Assembly: GCA_019636695.1 (NCBI GenBank)
Contig: JAHBXD010000002.1
Span: 620,001 to 684,000 of the forward strand
From: Phycisphaeraceae bacterium
GTDB lineage: Bacteria > Planctomycetota > Phycisphaerae > Phycisphaerales > UBA1924
DNA length: 64,000 nucleotides
Direction of reading: 5' to 3'
Shown here one piece after another: positions 45,501 to 53,784 of the stretch. Each line of letters opens with the position of its first letter. Positions within the stretch are counted from its first letter, which is position 1. The notes under the pieces were generated by a model. That model had not been told where the DNA came from, did not search any database, and saw only the letters and a list, made by a program, of their open reading frames with translations. The position numbers and the translations under genes are program-made.

Positions 45501-46613
45501 ATGACCAGCGCTCCCCGGTGGACCAAGAAGGATCTGCTCAGCACTCCCGTTGAGCACATCGACATCACGTCGTTTGATGCGCGGCCGATCATTGACGCCT
45601 ATCGGAACATGGCCTATTCCAGCCGCACGCTGGCCAAGGCCGCGGACATCTATTCGATGATGCTTGCGGACAAGGGCTGCGGGGTGATCCTGACGCTTGC
45701 GGGGTCGATGATTTCCGCGGGTCTAAAGAAGGCCGTGATCACGATGCTGGAGCACAACATGATTGACGCGATCGTCTCGACCGGGGCGAACATTGTCGAT
45801 CAGGATTTTTTCGAAGGGCTGGGTTTCAAGCACTACATCGCCCCCGGCAGCCCGGAGGCGCCGCCCGTCGATGACCCGACGCTCCGCGACATGATGATCG
45901 ATCGCATTTATGACACGTACATCGACGAGGACGACCTGCGCGCCTGCGACGACGCCACGAAGAAGGTGTTTGATCAGTTCGTCGAAGAGCGCGGGGCGGG
46001 GGCATATTCCAGCCGCGAGCTTGTGGATGCGATGGGTGCGTATCTTGTGCGCCACCACGCGAAGAACGAGTCGCTGGTCAAGACGGCGCACCAGAAGCGG
46101 GTGCCGATCTTCGTTCCTGCCTTCAGCGACTGCTCGGCCGGGTTCGGGATTGTGCTGCACCAGGTCGAGGCGAAGGAGCAAGGCAAGCCGATGCTCGCCT
46201 TCGACTCGGGCGCTGACTTCCGCGAGTTGACTGAGATCAAGTTCGCCTGCCAGGACACGGGCCTGCTGATGATGGGCGGGGGCGTGCCGAAGAATTTCGC
46301 GCAGGACATTGTCGTCGCGGCGGAGTTGCTCAACGAGCGCAAGGGCGGCAAGGCTCGCGGCGACATCGGGATGCACAAGTATGCCATTCAGTTCACGGTT
46401 GCCGACAGCCGCGACGGCGCGTTGAGCGGCTCGACCCTGCGCGAGGCGTGCAGTTGGGGCAAGGTGGACGTGGTGCACGAGCAGATGGTCTTCGGCGAAT
46501 ACTCGGCGCTTTTCCCGATTTTCGCGAGTGATGCCTATCACCGCGGGGCGTGGAAAGGCCGCAAGGGCTTCAAGTTCGCGGATGTGCTGGACAAGGAAAC
46601 CGCCAAGGCGTGA
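45501..46613 (+). CDS. Deoxyhypusine synthase-family protein
   Basis: The 370-residue protein matches the deoxyhypusine/homospermidine synthase fold: SSRTLAKAADIYSMML, GVILTLAGSMISAGLKKAV, IVSTGANIVDQDFFE, FVPAFSDCSAGFGI, and CSWGKVD, whose Lys (about 321) aligns with the catalytic Lys329 of human DHS (SWGKI). Bacteria lack eIF5A, and bacterial members often make homospermidine or related polyamines instead; that role is inferred. ATG 45501 has AAAGGA about 9 nt upstream, and TATGAT at 45372-45377 may be the -10 box. A 16-bp tandem repeat begins within the stop codon. Confidence 0.92.
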   Translation: MTSAPRWTKKDLLSTPVEHIDITSFDARPIIDAYRNMAYSSRTLAKAADIYSMMLADKGCGVILTLAGSMISAGLKKAVITMLEHNMIDAIVSTGANIVDQDFFEGLGFKHYIAPGSPEAPPVDDPTLRDMMIDRIYDTYIDEDDLRACDDATKKVFDQFVEERGAGAYSSRELVDAMGAYLVRHHAKNESLVKTAHQKRVPIFVPAFSDCSAGFGIVLHQVEAKEQGKPMLAFDSGADFRELTEIKFACQDTGLLMMGGGVPKNFAQDIVVAAELLNERKGGKARGDIGMHKYAIQFTVADSRDGALSGSTLREACSWGKVDVVHEQMVFGEYSALFPIFASDAYHRGAWKGRKGFKFADVLDKETAKA

Positions 46614-46705
46614 GCGGGGAAGAGACGGAGCGGGGAAGAGACGGAGTGGGGAAGAGACGAAGAGACGGAGAGTGAGAAGAGAAGAAGAGATATAGAGACG
46701 GAGTG
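46612..46705 (+). repeat. Purine-rich tandem repeat after the DHS-family gene
   Basis: Three adjacent copies of a 16-bp unit, GAGCGGGGAAGAGACG (46612-46627, 46628-46643, and 46644-46659 with one C-to-T change), begin inside the TGA stop codon at 46611-46613. Degenerate AGAGACGGAG-like copies continue to about 46705. The strand is almost all purine. Confidence 0.8.
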
Positions 46706-47043
46706 CGAACAGAGGTTGTGCGGCGGAGGCTTTTGAAAGGTGCGTCGACAGCAAGCCGTCGCCCATATGACACGCCGCCGCAATGTTGGAGTTTTAGACG
46801 GCAGTATCAGACGCCTGATTCCACTCCTGATGCACCAGCAGTCTTATCAAGGCCCCGCATGTGCGGGGCCTTTCTAGTTGAATCAATCGCGATGCAATAG
46901 CAACTTCCCTGATACGACCTTGCGTACGGATAACGGCAACCGCACTAGAAGTGAGGCCGCCGAGTTTACTCTGCCCGGGCACTTTTTCCTTTCCCCGTTG
47001 CAGCGATCGCCCGGCAGCGTCGTCTTCATCCGGGAGGTTCTCC
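46614..47043 (+). other. Long intergenic region: purine repeat, terminator, sigma-factor leader
   Basis: These 430 nt contain the purine repeat (to 46705), about 140 nt without recognisable features, a strong terminator at 46849-46876, and a leader of about 170 nt for the sigma factor. No tRNA could be folded here, although a TGCACCA occurs at 46831-46837. A small RNA ending at the terminator is possible. Confidence 0.4.
46849..46876 (+). terminator. Intrinsic terminator
   Basis: AAGGCCCCGCA (46849-46859) pairs perfectly with TGCGGGGCCTT (46862-46872), then TCTA follows. It is 236 nt beyond the DHS-family stop, so it ends either that transcript or a separate small RNA. Confidence 0.75.
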
Positions 47044-47595
47044 TTGCCCCGACGCCGGACTCATGGCCACGCCGAAGCCGAACATCCGACCGGGGTGCTG
47101 CTTTCAGCATCCGCCGAGGGGTGGCTCACGTTCTTCGATCGCCACCGGCCTGCCCTTGCGTCGTATGCCAACGCCCTTGCGCCAACCCCCACCGATGCCG
47201 CCGACCTTATCCAGAATGTGCTTCTGGCGATGCTCCGAGCCGAGCGATTCCCCGAGAACCCGTTGGCCTATGTCCTGGGGGCGATGCGCCATCGCGCCAT
47301 CGACGACGCCCGGCGCGCTGGGCGGGCTGCCGCAGCAATGCACCGGTTCAATCCGTCGAGAGCGCTTGGCGCGGCCCGGCCGGAAGATGCAGAGGCCACG
47401 GCGCGGCTCTGCCGCGCATTGGACGGGATACCGCCGGACCACGCCGAGGTCGTCATCCTTCGTTTGCGTTCCGGCCTGACCTTCGACGAGATCGCGGTCG
47501 TGGTCGAAAGACCCACCGGAACTGTCAGTTCGCAATATTCCCGCGGCATCAAAGCCTTGCGGGAGACGCTGCAGGAGGTTGAAAGCCATGGCTGA
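47044..47595 (+). CDS. Sigma-70 family RNA polymerase sigma factor (ECF-like)
   Basis: The 183-residue protein has a sigma-2-like region (FDRHRPALASYANALAP, DAADLIQNVLLAMLR, AYVLGAMRHRAIDDARRAGR) and a sigma-4 helix-turn-helix (ALDGIPPDHAEVVILRLRSG, TFDEIAVVVERPTGTVSSQYSRGIKALRETL). Region 3 is absent, as in ECF sigma factors. The start TTG 47044 is chosen because GGGAGG lies 6 nt upstream; GTG 46951 would add 31 residues of low-complexity sequence. The end overlaps the next gene by 8 nt, so the next product is probably its cognate regulator. Confidence 0.88.
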   Translation: MPRRRTHGHAEAEHPTGVLLSASAEGWLTFFDRHRPALASYANALAPTPTDAADLIQNVLLAMLRAERFPENPLAYVLGAMRHRAIDDARRAGRAAAAMHRFNPSRALGAARPEDAEATARLCRALDGIPPDHAEVVILRLRSGLTFDEIAVVVERPTGTVSSQYSRGIKALRETLQEVESHG

Positions 47596-47926
47596 CAGCC
47601 GACTCTCGCTCGAGATCGAACGCTTGATCGTCGCTGCTGCGGAGCCGCCCCTTCACCCTGACGCACGTAGCCGTCTGGAGGCGGCCCTGCAGGGCACTTC
47701 GCGGCCCTCGCGCCGGGATTGGGTGCTGGCCCTCGCGGCGGGGCTTGCGCTGGCCGGAGGGCTGGCGCTCTGGATCGGGGTGGGGCCGCGGGCAGCGAAC
47801 GCGCCCCAGGTTGCCGAGGTGGCAGCACCGATGCCGGAGCCGAATGTCGTACACGTTCGTGCTGAGCCGTTCTTGAAGTCAACCCGCGCACCGGGGCTCG
47901 ACATTTCCCGGTGGGAAGCCAGATAA
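47588..47926 (+). CDS. Short single-pass membrane protein, candidate anti-sigma factor
   Basis: The 112-residue product has a helical N-terminal segment of about 45 residues, one TM helix (about residues 46-66, LALAAGLALAGGLALWIG), and a periplasmic tail of about 45 residues. This is the layout of a minimal anti-sigma factor, but it lacks a recognisable zinc-binding HxxxCxxC motif. ATG 47588 has AGGAGG 9 nt upstream and lies inside the end of the sigma-factor gene. The role as anti-sigma factor rests on position and topology. Confidence 0.6.
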   Translation: MADSRLSLEIERLIVAAAEPPLHPDARSRLEAALQGTSRPSRRDWVLALAAGLALAGGLALWIGVGPRAANAPQVAEVAAPMPEPNVVHVRAEPFLKSTRAPGLDISRWEAR

Positions 47927-47946
47927 CACACGCAAAGGAGTGGATC

Positions 47947-48723
47947 ATGATACTTGCCTTGGCTGTTGCCGCGACGTTCGCTTCGGCGAACCTGACCGAG
48001 CCGCCGGTGATCGACATCGAGACGAAGATCGCGCAGTTGCGAGTGGAGAAGATGGCGGAACAAGATGTATCGTTTCTAGAGATCTTCGATGCGGACGGTC
48101 GCAAGGTGCAGGAGGCCAAACTGCTGAACATCCGGCAGATCATCAAGCGTGATGTCAGGGTGCTTGCGGAAGAGCCGGAGCCGCAGTCAAGCAATTCCAT
48201 CATGTTGGAACTGAAGGTCGGTGACGACGGCACGATGTTCCTGCAACCGGTGCTGATGGTCGAGATGGGCGGCGCTTTCGAGATCGCCCAATCGCGATTC
48301 GAGCTCGGCGCAGAGCGGCAGGAAGCCTTCCAAATGATCACGTCACCCAAGATCAGGGTCGTGGCGGGGCAGTTGGCGAAAATCCTGATCTCCGCACCAG
48401 TGCAGTACATGGAGGTCCAGAAGGATGGGCGATTCTCGCTCATCACTATGGACGACGGCGAGGGTGTGAGCGTCGAGGTCGCTGTGAGGCCGACCGAGCA
48501 GGGTGTGAAGTTTGAGACACTCCAGATCGTGCTTAAAGAAATCGTTTCACGCGAGCCGGTCGATGGGGTCTTGCTCGACATCGGCAAGCCAGTCACGCGT
48601 ACAAGCACGCTGACAGCGCAGCTGGACTTACCCCGCCAGCAGGTACTGCTCGTTCCCATCCAACCCGTATCGGCGGAGTCCGGCCAGTTGTTCATCCTGA
48701 TCTCGGCAGTGGTAAAGGAGTAG
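47947..48723 (+). CDS. Secreted protein with secretin-like C-terminal region
   Basis: The 258-residue protein has a signal peptide (about 1-14, ASA). The C-terminal part has MITSPKIRVVAGQLAKILIS, then VSVEVAVRPTEQGVKFETL and QQVLLVPIQPV, LFILISAVV. This resembles the central region of the secretin domain, where 'l.sPrv.t.nnq.A.i..G' is followed by beta strands. At this length it cannot form a whole secretin. ATG 47947 has AAGGAG 6 nt upstream. It is 20 nt after the membrane protein, so it is the third gene of the sigma module. Confidence 0.65.
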   Translation: MILALAVAATFASANLTEPPVIDIETKIAQLRVEKMAEQDVSFLEIFDADGRKVQEAKLLNIRQIIKRDVRVLAEEPEPQSSNSIMLELKVGDDGTMFLQPVLMVEMGGAFEIAQSRFELGAERQEAFQMITSPKIRVVAGQLAKILISAPVQYMEVQKDGRFSLITMDDGEGVSVEVAVRPTEQGVKFETLQIVLKEIVSREPVDGVLLDIGKPVTRTSTLTAQLDLPRQQVLLVPIQPVSAESGQLFILISAVVKE

Positions 48724-48749
48724 ACGCGGAGCATCCGGCCACCTCACCA

Positions 48750-48785
48750 TCCGCCGAAGGCGTTCAGTTCTCTGCCTTCGGCGGA
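48750..48785 (+). terminator. Stem-loop after the sigma module, possible terminator
   Basis: TCCGCCGAAGGC (48750-48761) pairs perfectly with GCCTTCGGCGGA (48774-48785) around a 12-nt loop, but no T run follows. Confidence 0.4.
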
Positions 48786-48900
48786 GGTGGCGCCTTCCAC
48801 GGCGGCCTAGCTCGGTGGTTGCGTTCGCTGTTCCCCACATATGCGGCAGGGGTGCTATGCTATCGCCCAAATCGGTTGTTCACGCCTTTGGGGGCATGTC

Positions 48901-49851
48901 ATGGTGTACGCCATTGTCGGCGGTGTGGTTGTTCTGGTTGTGCTTGCGGTGTGGTTTGTTCGCCGCCGCCGAAGCCGAGGCACGAACTCAGGCCCGGTGT
49001 CGGTTGTGGTCTTCCGCACGTGCCCGGCCCATTTGAACACCGACATTGTGCAAAGCAAGATTCGAGATGCTTTTGACAAGTCACCCGAGATCGCCGTGCA
49101 TGATCTTCCTGGTGGAGGCGGAAAGGCATATTCATATGTGGCTGACGGCCTGCCCCCGATCGCCGTGATTGACTGCCAGCGCCCCTATTTTCCTTCCGAA
49201 GAGGTTGCTGAGACCGTGGCGCGACTCGAAGACGAGCGAGCCCGGGATGCGATCAGGCGCCATCAAGCGTGGATATCGGTTGACGTCTTCGGGCTTGACG
49301 GCGCCCCGGACGACTTGATCGGCATGATGCAGGTCATTCTGGGCAAACTTGCGGCGGAATTCATCGATGCGAATGCCCTCATGATCTTTCTGCCCCATCG
49401 AGGGTTGATTGCGATTCCTGATGCCGCGAATGTTGCGCGGCTCAAGGAGGCGAAGTTTGACGAGGTCTTCCGTGACAGCGACCTGCACCAACCGATGTAC
49501 ACTATTGATGCCTCGGATCAAGAGATCGAGAAGGCCATGAAAGCGGCCCGGACCCGATTGCCTGAGTTTCTGAGCGCGTTTGAGACTCACGGCGCGGCCT
49601 GTAATCCGATGTTCAAGGCGAGGTTTACCACGAGCGAAGGAGGTGTCGAGTGCATCTGGTGCTCGCTCCGCACGATCGAGGCGGGCGAACTGTCCGGAAT
49701 CATCGAGAACCGACCGGTGGACCGGGCGATTCCCCGGAAGGGATCGCAGGTACGTGTCAACCTTGATGACGTTGTGGACTGGATGTATCTCGACGCTTCT
49801 GGTGAGCCGCAAGGGATGTTTGTGGATCGGGTTCTGGTGGCCCGGGGCTGA
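48901..49851 (+). CDS. DUF2314-containing membrane-anchored protein
   Basis: A 316-residue protein with one TM helix at about residues 3-21, a basic stop-transfer RRRRSRG, and a cytoplasmic part. The last 80 residues match the DUF2314 pattern: KARFTTSEGGVECIWCSL, SGIIENRPVD, GSQVRVNLDDVVDWMYLD. The middle part (about 40-220) is alpha/beta and unassigned. No function is known for DUF2314, which is often found in genes near toxin/immunity or SUKH systems. ATG 48901 is chosen; TATGCT at 48856-48861 may be a -10 box. The upstream in-frame ATG at 48841 has no ribosome-binding site. Confidence 0.78.
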   Translation: MVYAIVGGVVVLVVLAVWFVRRRRSRGTNSGPVSVVVFRTCPAHLNTDIVQSKIRDAFDKSPEIAVHDLPGGGGKAYSYVADGLPPIAVIDCQRPYFPSEEVAETVARLEDERARDAIRRHQAWISVDVFGLDGAPDDLIGMMQVILGKLAAEFIDANALMIFLPHRGLIAIPDAANVARLKEAKFDEVFRDSDLHQPMYTIDASDQEIEKAMKAARTRLPEFLSAFETHGAACNPMFKARFTTSEGGVECIWCSLRTIEAGELSGIIENRPVDRAIPRKGSQVRVNLDDVVDWMYLDASGEPQGMFVDRVLVARG

Positions 49852-50169
49852 TCGGCATCGGGTGCAATGTGCCTGATGGAGATGGGATCGGATTGTCGGG
49901 CAGCGGCAAGCCGGGGGATTCCCTGGCGTGATCGGAAGCGCGGACGTGGGGAAGGTTTATTCCGGGGGGTTCTCGGACCCGTAGAAGAGAAGGGCGTGGA
50001 TTTCGATCTTGGTGGACTTGTTCAGGAAATCCCTCCCGAGTATATTGGAAGCGCCTGATGCTCTCGACTTTTCGAGAGTGAGCGGCTCTGTCGCGGCTCT
50101 GTGTTGTTACGCCATCAGGTTGAATTGAGACGCGGCAGAGGCCCTGTCGCCCAGAGAGAGGAGATTGAG
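49852..50169 (+). other. Promoter and leader region of the PEP-CTERM protein gene
   Basis: These 318 nt hold no gene. TTGTTC-17-TATATT (50018-50046) is the promoter. In the leader, CTCTCGA (50061-50067) pairs with TCGAGAG (50072-50078) around a 4-nt loop. The first 160 nt show no feature. Confidence 0.5.
50018..50046 (+). promoter_or_regulatory. Promoter of the PEP-CTERM protein gene
   Basis: TTGTTC (50018-50023) and TATATT (50041-50046) lie exactly 17 nt apart; the -10 matches the consensus at five of six positions. A 7-bp stem-loop starts 14 nt downstream. Confidence 0.6.
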
Positions 50170-50793
50170 ATGAGCAAACTTGGTCAGCGGTTGGATGCGC
50201 ACTTTGTTGCCTGCGCGGCGGCGGCCGGCGCGAGCGTTGCCGCGGTCGGCGTCGCTGAAGCCCAGATTATTCACAGCGGCCCTGTGAACATTGTGATTCC
50301 GGACAACCTTGACGGGATCTACATGAACATCGTGACGGGCGCGACCGGCTCGACAGGCGGCTCGGTGAGCGGCTGGGATATCAACCCATATTCGGCTACC
50401 GGACCGGGGACGCACTTCAACCTGTGGGGGCCGACCACCACAACGTGGGCGGAACTCGGAGGATTGTTCAACCTGCCGTTCGGCACGATGATCGACCCGC
50501 TGAGCACCTTCAGCCGTCCGGGTGGCGGAACGAACCTCGCCGGGCAAATGAACCTCAACAGCGACAGTAACCTGCTGGGTTTCCGGTTCACGCATGAGGG
50601 GAACGGGAACCAGATTCACTTCGGCTGGATCCGCATGGAATTCGGCGCCGGCGTGGGCACTCGCGCCATCGTCGAGTATGCGTATGAGAGCACCGCCGGC
50701 CGTGGCATCGGCGCCGGTGTCGTGCCGACTCCGGGCACGGTGGCCCTGTTGGCGCTTGGCGCTGCGGGCCTCGGTGGTCGTCGCCGCAAGTAA
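50170..50793 (+). CDS. PEP-CTERM-like secreted protein
   Basis: The 207-residue product has an N-terminal export signal (hydrophobic residues about 13-30, ending AEA). Its mature domain is beta-rich with GWDINPYSATGPGTHFNLWG and HFGWIRMEF. The C-terminus is VPTPGTVALLALGAAGLGG followed by RRRK. This is the PEP-CTERM layout (a P-x-P-type motif, a TM helix and an Arg cluster) recognised by exosortase, here in the planctomycete 'PTPGT' form. ATG 50170 has AGGAG about 5 nt upstream. It is monocistronic, between its own promoter and terminator. Exosortase is not in the window; function is unknown. Confidence 0.85.
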   Translation: MSKLGQRLDAHFVACAAAAGASVAAVGVAEAQIIHSGPVNIVIPDNLDGIYMNIVTGATGSTGGSVSGWDINPYSATGPGTHFNLWGPTTTTWAELGGLFNLPFGTMIDPLSTFSRPGGGTNLAGQMNLNSDSNLLGFRFTHEGNGNQIHFGWIRMEFGAGVGTRAIVEYAYESTAGRGIGAGVVPTPGTVALLALGAAGLGGRRRK

Positions 50794-50821
50794 TCGGTGA
50801 CGATTGCAGGCATTCCTTTCG

Positions 50822-50860
50822 TCGCGGGCGGATCGGCTGATCCGTCCGCGATTTCTTTTG
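50822..50860 (+). terminator. Intrinsic terminator of the PEP-CTERM gene
   Basis: TCGCGGGCGGATC (50822-50834), loop GGCT and GATCCGTCCGCGA (50839-50851) form a 13-bp stem with one G-U pair, followed by TTTCTTTTG. Confidence 0.85.
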
Positions 50861-50863
50861 TGC

Positions 50864-50869
50864 TAGCAT
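50864..50869 (+). promoter_or_regulatory. -10 box for a leaderless phosphodiesterase/TPR mRNA
   Basis: TAGCAT lies 6 nt before the ATG at 50876, directly after the terminator of the preceding gene. Confidence 0.5.
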
Positions 50870-50875
50870 GCGCGC

Positions 50876-52969
50876 ATGGGAGAACGACGTGCGCGGCGTC
50901 TGCTGATCGTGGGGTGGGATGCCGCGGATTGGAAGTTGATCGATCCGCTGGTGAAGGCGGGGCGAATGCCCGCGCTTGGGGGCTTGATCGAGGCAGGGGT
51001 GCGGGCGGACCTTCGATCGCTTGATCCTAAGCTATCGCCGCTGCTGTGGACGTCGATCGCGACGGGGAAGACGGCGGACAAGCACGGCATTCTGCACTTT
51101 CTCGAGCCTGATCCTCATGGGGGGGGGTTGCGCCCCGCGTGTTCGACAAGTCGGCGGACGAAAGCCCTGTGGAACATGCTGACGCAATCGTCGATGCTGG
51201 TGCATGTGGTGGGGTGGTATGCGACGCACCCGGCAGAGCCGATCGGCGGGAGCATGATTTCGAACCTGTTTCTGGAACAGATGCCCGAAGAGCCGGGTGG
51301 GGCGTGGCCGCTGCTGCCTGGAAGCGTGCACCCCGCGGCGATGGCTGATCCGATCGGTGATGTGCGGTTGCATCCGGCGGAGATCAGCGCGGAGGAGATG
51401 CGGCTGCTTGTGCCCGAACTTGGCTCACTGCGGCCGGGTGATCCGCGGGGAAGGCTGCTCGCCCGGCTGCTGGCGCAGACGGCCTCGGTGCACAATGCGG
51501 CGACCCTGTTGATGGAGCATGACCCGGCGTGGGACTGCATGATGGTGTTCTATGAGTCGATCGACGTGGTGGGGCACCACTTCATGCAGTATTACCCTCC
51601 GCGGATGCCGCATGTACCCCCCGCGGATTTTGAGTTGTTCAAAGACGTGATGCCGGGGATCTATGAGGTTCAGGATGCGATGCTGGGGCGTCTGCTGGAG
51701 CTGGCCGGCCCCGAGACGACGGTGATGGTGCTGTCGGATCATGGGTTTCACAGCGATCACCTCAGGCCGAAAGTGCAGGCGGCGATGGATGACCCGCACG
51801 CCGCGATGGATGCGACATGGCATCGTCCGCATGGGGTGCTGGTGATATCTGGCCCGGGGGTTGTCAAGGGTGCGGGCGTGTACGGGGCGGGCCTGCTGGA
51901 TGTTGCGCCGACGGCGCTGACGCTGCTCGGGTTGCCGGTGGGCGCCGACATGGACGGGCGGGTGCTGCTTGAAGCGTTGTCGGGCGAGGTGAAGATCGAG
52001 CGGCTTTTCAGTTGGGATGATACGGATGGCGACGCGGGGATGCACCCAGCCGATGTGCGAGTTGACCCGTTTGAAGCACGTGATGCGATGCGGCAGTTGG
52101 CCGACCTCGGGTATATCAGCGAATTATCGGCGCATGAAGCCGACCATGCGTCGCTGTGCGACCGTGAGACACGATTCAACCTGGGCGTGGTGTACATGAG
52201 TTCGGGCCGCACTGGCGAAGCGTCAAAGGTCTTTGAGCGCCTGCACGCGGAGCACCCCGACGAGCCGCGGTATGCCATGAACACCGCACATTGTCGATAT
52301 GCGACCGGGCGGCACGCCGAAGCGGTTGATATTCTTGAGCGTTTGGCGGATCGCCACCCTGCGATCGCGGATGCCCAGTTATTGCGCGGGGCAGCGCTGT
52401 TTGCCCAGGGGCGTATCGACGAAGCGGCGGAGGCGTTGGAAGCGGCCGTCAGACAAAGCCCCGACCGCCCCGATCTGCTCTGCACGATTGCGGGGGCGTA
52501 TACCCATTTGAAGCGGTTTGACGAGGCCGAGCAGGTGCTTGGTCGCGCCGCGCATATCGACCCCCACGACCCGATGGTGCCATATCGACGGGCGGAGTTG
52601 CACCTTGCGCGCGGACAGTTCGAGGATGCGGCGGAGCAGGCCCTGACCGCGGTCGAGTTGCGGCACTTCTTTCCTGAGGCGCACTACACACTCGGCGTGG
52701 CGCTGACCTGGATCAAGGATTATCCACACGCGATTCAGTCATTCAAAGTTGCGTTGTCGATGCAACCCGGTCTACTCAACGCGCACCGCTTCATTGCGAG
52801 CATTTACCGGCATCTGGGCGATCGCGCGAGCGCTAGGCCTCATCGAGAAGCCGCTGAGCGGATGCTTGCGGCCAGCCGAGCGGGCGTGGAAGCGCCGATC
52901 ACAATGGTGGAGCCGCCGATGGGTCCGCAGGCGTGGGCGCGGGAGATGGGAATGGGCGATGATGCATGA
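50876..52969 (+). CDS. Alkaline phosphatase superfamily protein (type I phosphodiesterase) with TPR repeats
   Basis: Residues from about 8 to 390 form an AP-superfamily domain: LLIVGWDAADW (first metal Asp), LSPLLWTSIATGKTADKHGI (nucleophile segment with Thr/Ser), FYESIDVVGHHFM, VLSDHGFHSDH and HRPHGVLVISGPGV (metal His). The last 280 residues are TPR units (LGVVYMSSGRTGEASKVFER, LLRGAALFAQGRIDEAAEAL and others). Such fused proteins are common in planctomycetes; the substrate is unknown (phosphodiester, sulfate or phosphonate esters are possible). It has no signal peptide, so it is cytoplasmic. Its stop is 3 nt from that of the convergent sulfotransferase. Confidence 0.9.
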   Translation: MGERRARRLLIVGWDAADWKLIDPLVKAGRMPALGGLIEAGVRADLRSLDPKLSPLLWTSIATGKTADKHGILHFLEPDPHGGGLRPACSTSRRTKALWNMLTQSSMLVHVVGWYATHPAEPIGGSMISNLFLEQMPEEPGGAWPLLPGSVHPAAMADPIGDVRLHPAEISAEEMRLLVPELGSLRPGDPRGRLLARLLAQTASVHNAATLLMEHDPAWDCMMVFYESIDVVGHHFMQYYPPRMPHVPPADFELFKDVMPGIYEVQDAMLGRLLELAGPETTVMVLSDHGFHSDHLRPKVQAAMDDPHAAMDATWHRPHGVLVISGPGVVKGAGVYGAGLLDVAPTALTLLGLPVGADMDGRVLLEALSGEVKIERLFSWDDTDGDAGMHPADVRVDPFEARDAMRQLADLGYISELSAHEADHASLCDRETRFNLGVVYMSSGRTGEASKVFERLHAEHPDEPRYAMNTAHCRYATGRHAEAVDILERLADRHPAIADAQLLRGAALFAQGRIDEAAEALEAAVRQSPDRPDLLCTIAGAYTHLKRFDEAEQVLGRAAHIDPHDPMVPYRRAELHLARGQFEDAAEQALTAVELRHFFPEAHYTLGVALTWIKDYPHAIQSFKVALSMQPGLLNAHRFIASIYRHLGDRASARPHREAAERMLAASRAGVEAPITMVEPPMGPQAWAREMGMGDDA

Positions 52970-52972
52970 ACA

Positions 52973-53578
52973 TCACTGACCCGGAACCTGGCGTCGGCGA
53001 CGATATAACGAAGCATCAACCGCCGCGGCCATCTCGGCCGCTTTGTCTGGGATTCCGGCGAACGAAGCCATGCGGGCGGCTTGTGCGGCGGGGGCGTGAA
53101 TGACCTCGTGATAGTGGACATCGAGGCATGCGCAGTTGGGTTGCGTTTCGGCCCATCGGCGGGCGGACTGGAGTTGGGACGCGAAGACCCGCTTGAGGGC
53201 TTCGGGGGGCATGGATGCGCCGAGGCGTCCGGAGCGTTCGAGCATGCGGCGCTGCGAGGCGAGCACTTCATCGAGGTCGCGGTGCATGAAAATGATGCGG
53301 TAGTGGTGCGTCGGGGGGAGACATTGAAGCAGGGCGTGAATGACCTTTACGGCCTTGCCCGGCGCATCGGCGAGCCATGAGGGGTCATCGCGGGTCTTTT
53401 TCACGGCTTCGAGTTCGAAGTAGCCCAAAGGGTTGTCTTCGTCGGGGGGACGCAGGGCGTCGGTGAGAAGAGGAATGCCTGCCGCGGCGAGCATACGCAT
53501 CGCCATCGAAGTGCCGGATCGAGGCAGTCCTGAGACGATCATGACGGCTTCTCGGGCCTGCGGAGGCGTGTTAGGCAT
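52973..53578 (-). CDS. P-loop sulfotransferase-like protein
   Basis: The 201-residue protein has the PAPS 5' loop VSGLPRSGTSMAMRML at about residue 15, and MHRDLDEVLASQRRML, which matches the 3'-phosphate loop of the family ('RDPrDvl.S'). It is shorter than the usual 250-300 residues, but no frame break is seen, and the chain ends with YHEVIHAPAAQAARMASFAGIPD, as in 'Y..l..dP......l..FLG'. ATG 53578 has TACCAT 7 nt upstream and no Shine-Dalgarno. Confidence 0.85.
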   Translation of the reverse strand: MPNTPPQAREAVMIVSGLPRSGTSMAMRMLAAAGIPLLTDALRPPDEDNPLGYFELEAVKKTRDDPSWLADAPGKAVKVIHALLQCLPPTHHYRIIFMHRDLDEVLASQRRMLERSGRLGASMPPEALKRVFASQLQSARRWAETQPNCACLDVHYHEVIHAPAAQAARMASFAGIPDKAAEMAAAVDASLYRRRRQVPGQ

Positions 53579-53585
53579 ATCGCGG

Positions 53586-53591
53586 ATGGTA
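53586..53591 (-). promoter_or_regulatory. -10 box for a leaderless sulfotransferase mRNA
   Basis: TACCAT on the minus strand lies 7 nt before the ATG at 53578. Confidence 0.5.
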
Positions 53592-53784
53592 TCTGGGGGC
53601 GATGTGGGGGGTTTCCCCGCGTCTCGGGCGTCAGACAGTGGGTGAGTTGGCCGGTGCTACGCTTATGGAGTTTCCTGCTCGCTGAATCCAAGCGACAGTG
53701 GCAAGGTCGTTATGCGGCAGATGCTGATTGCCTGAGCGCAGCATGGATCAACCGCGTTTCAAATCGCCCGAAGAAAGGATCTGC

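Noticed and set aside
46612..46705. CRISPR-like repeat
   Set aside because: The units are directly adjacent without spacers and too short; it is a simple tandem repeat.
46790..46840. tRNA-like sequence ending TGCACCA
   Set aside because: No GTTCGAnTC T-loop, D-arm or matching acceptor stem could be found.
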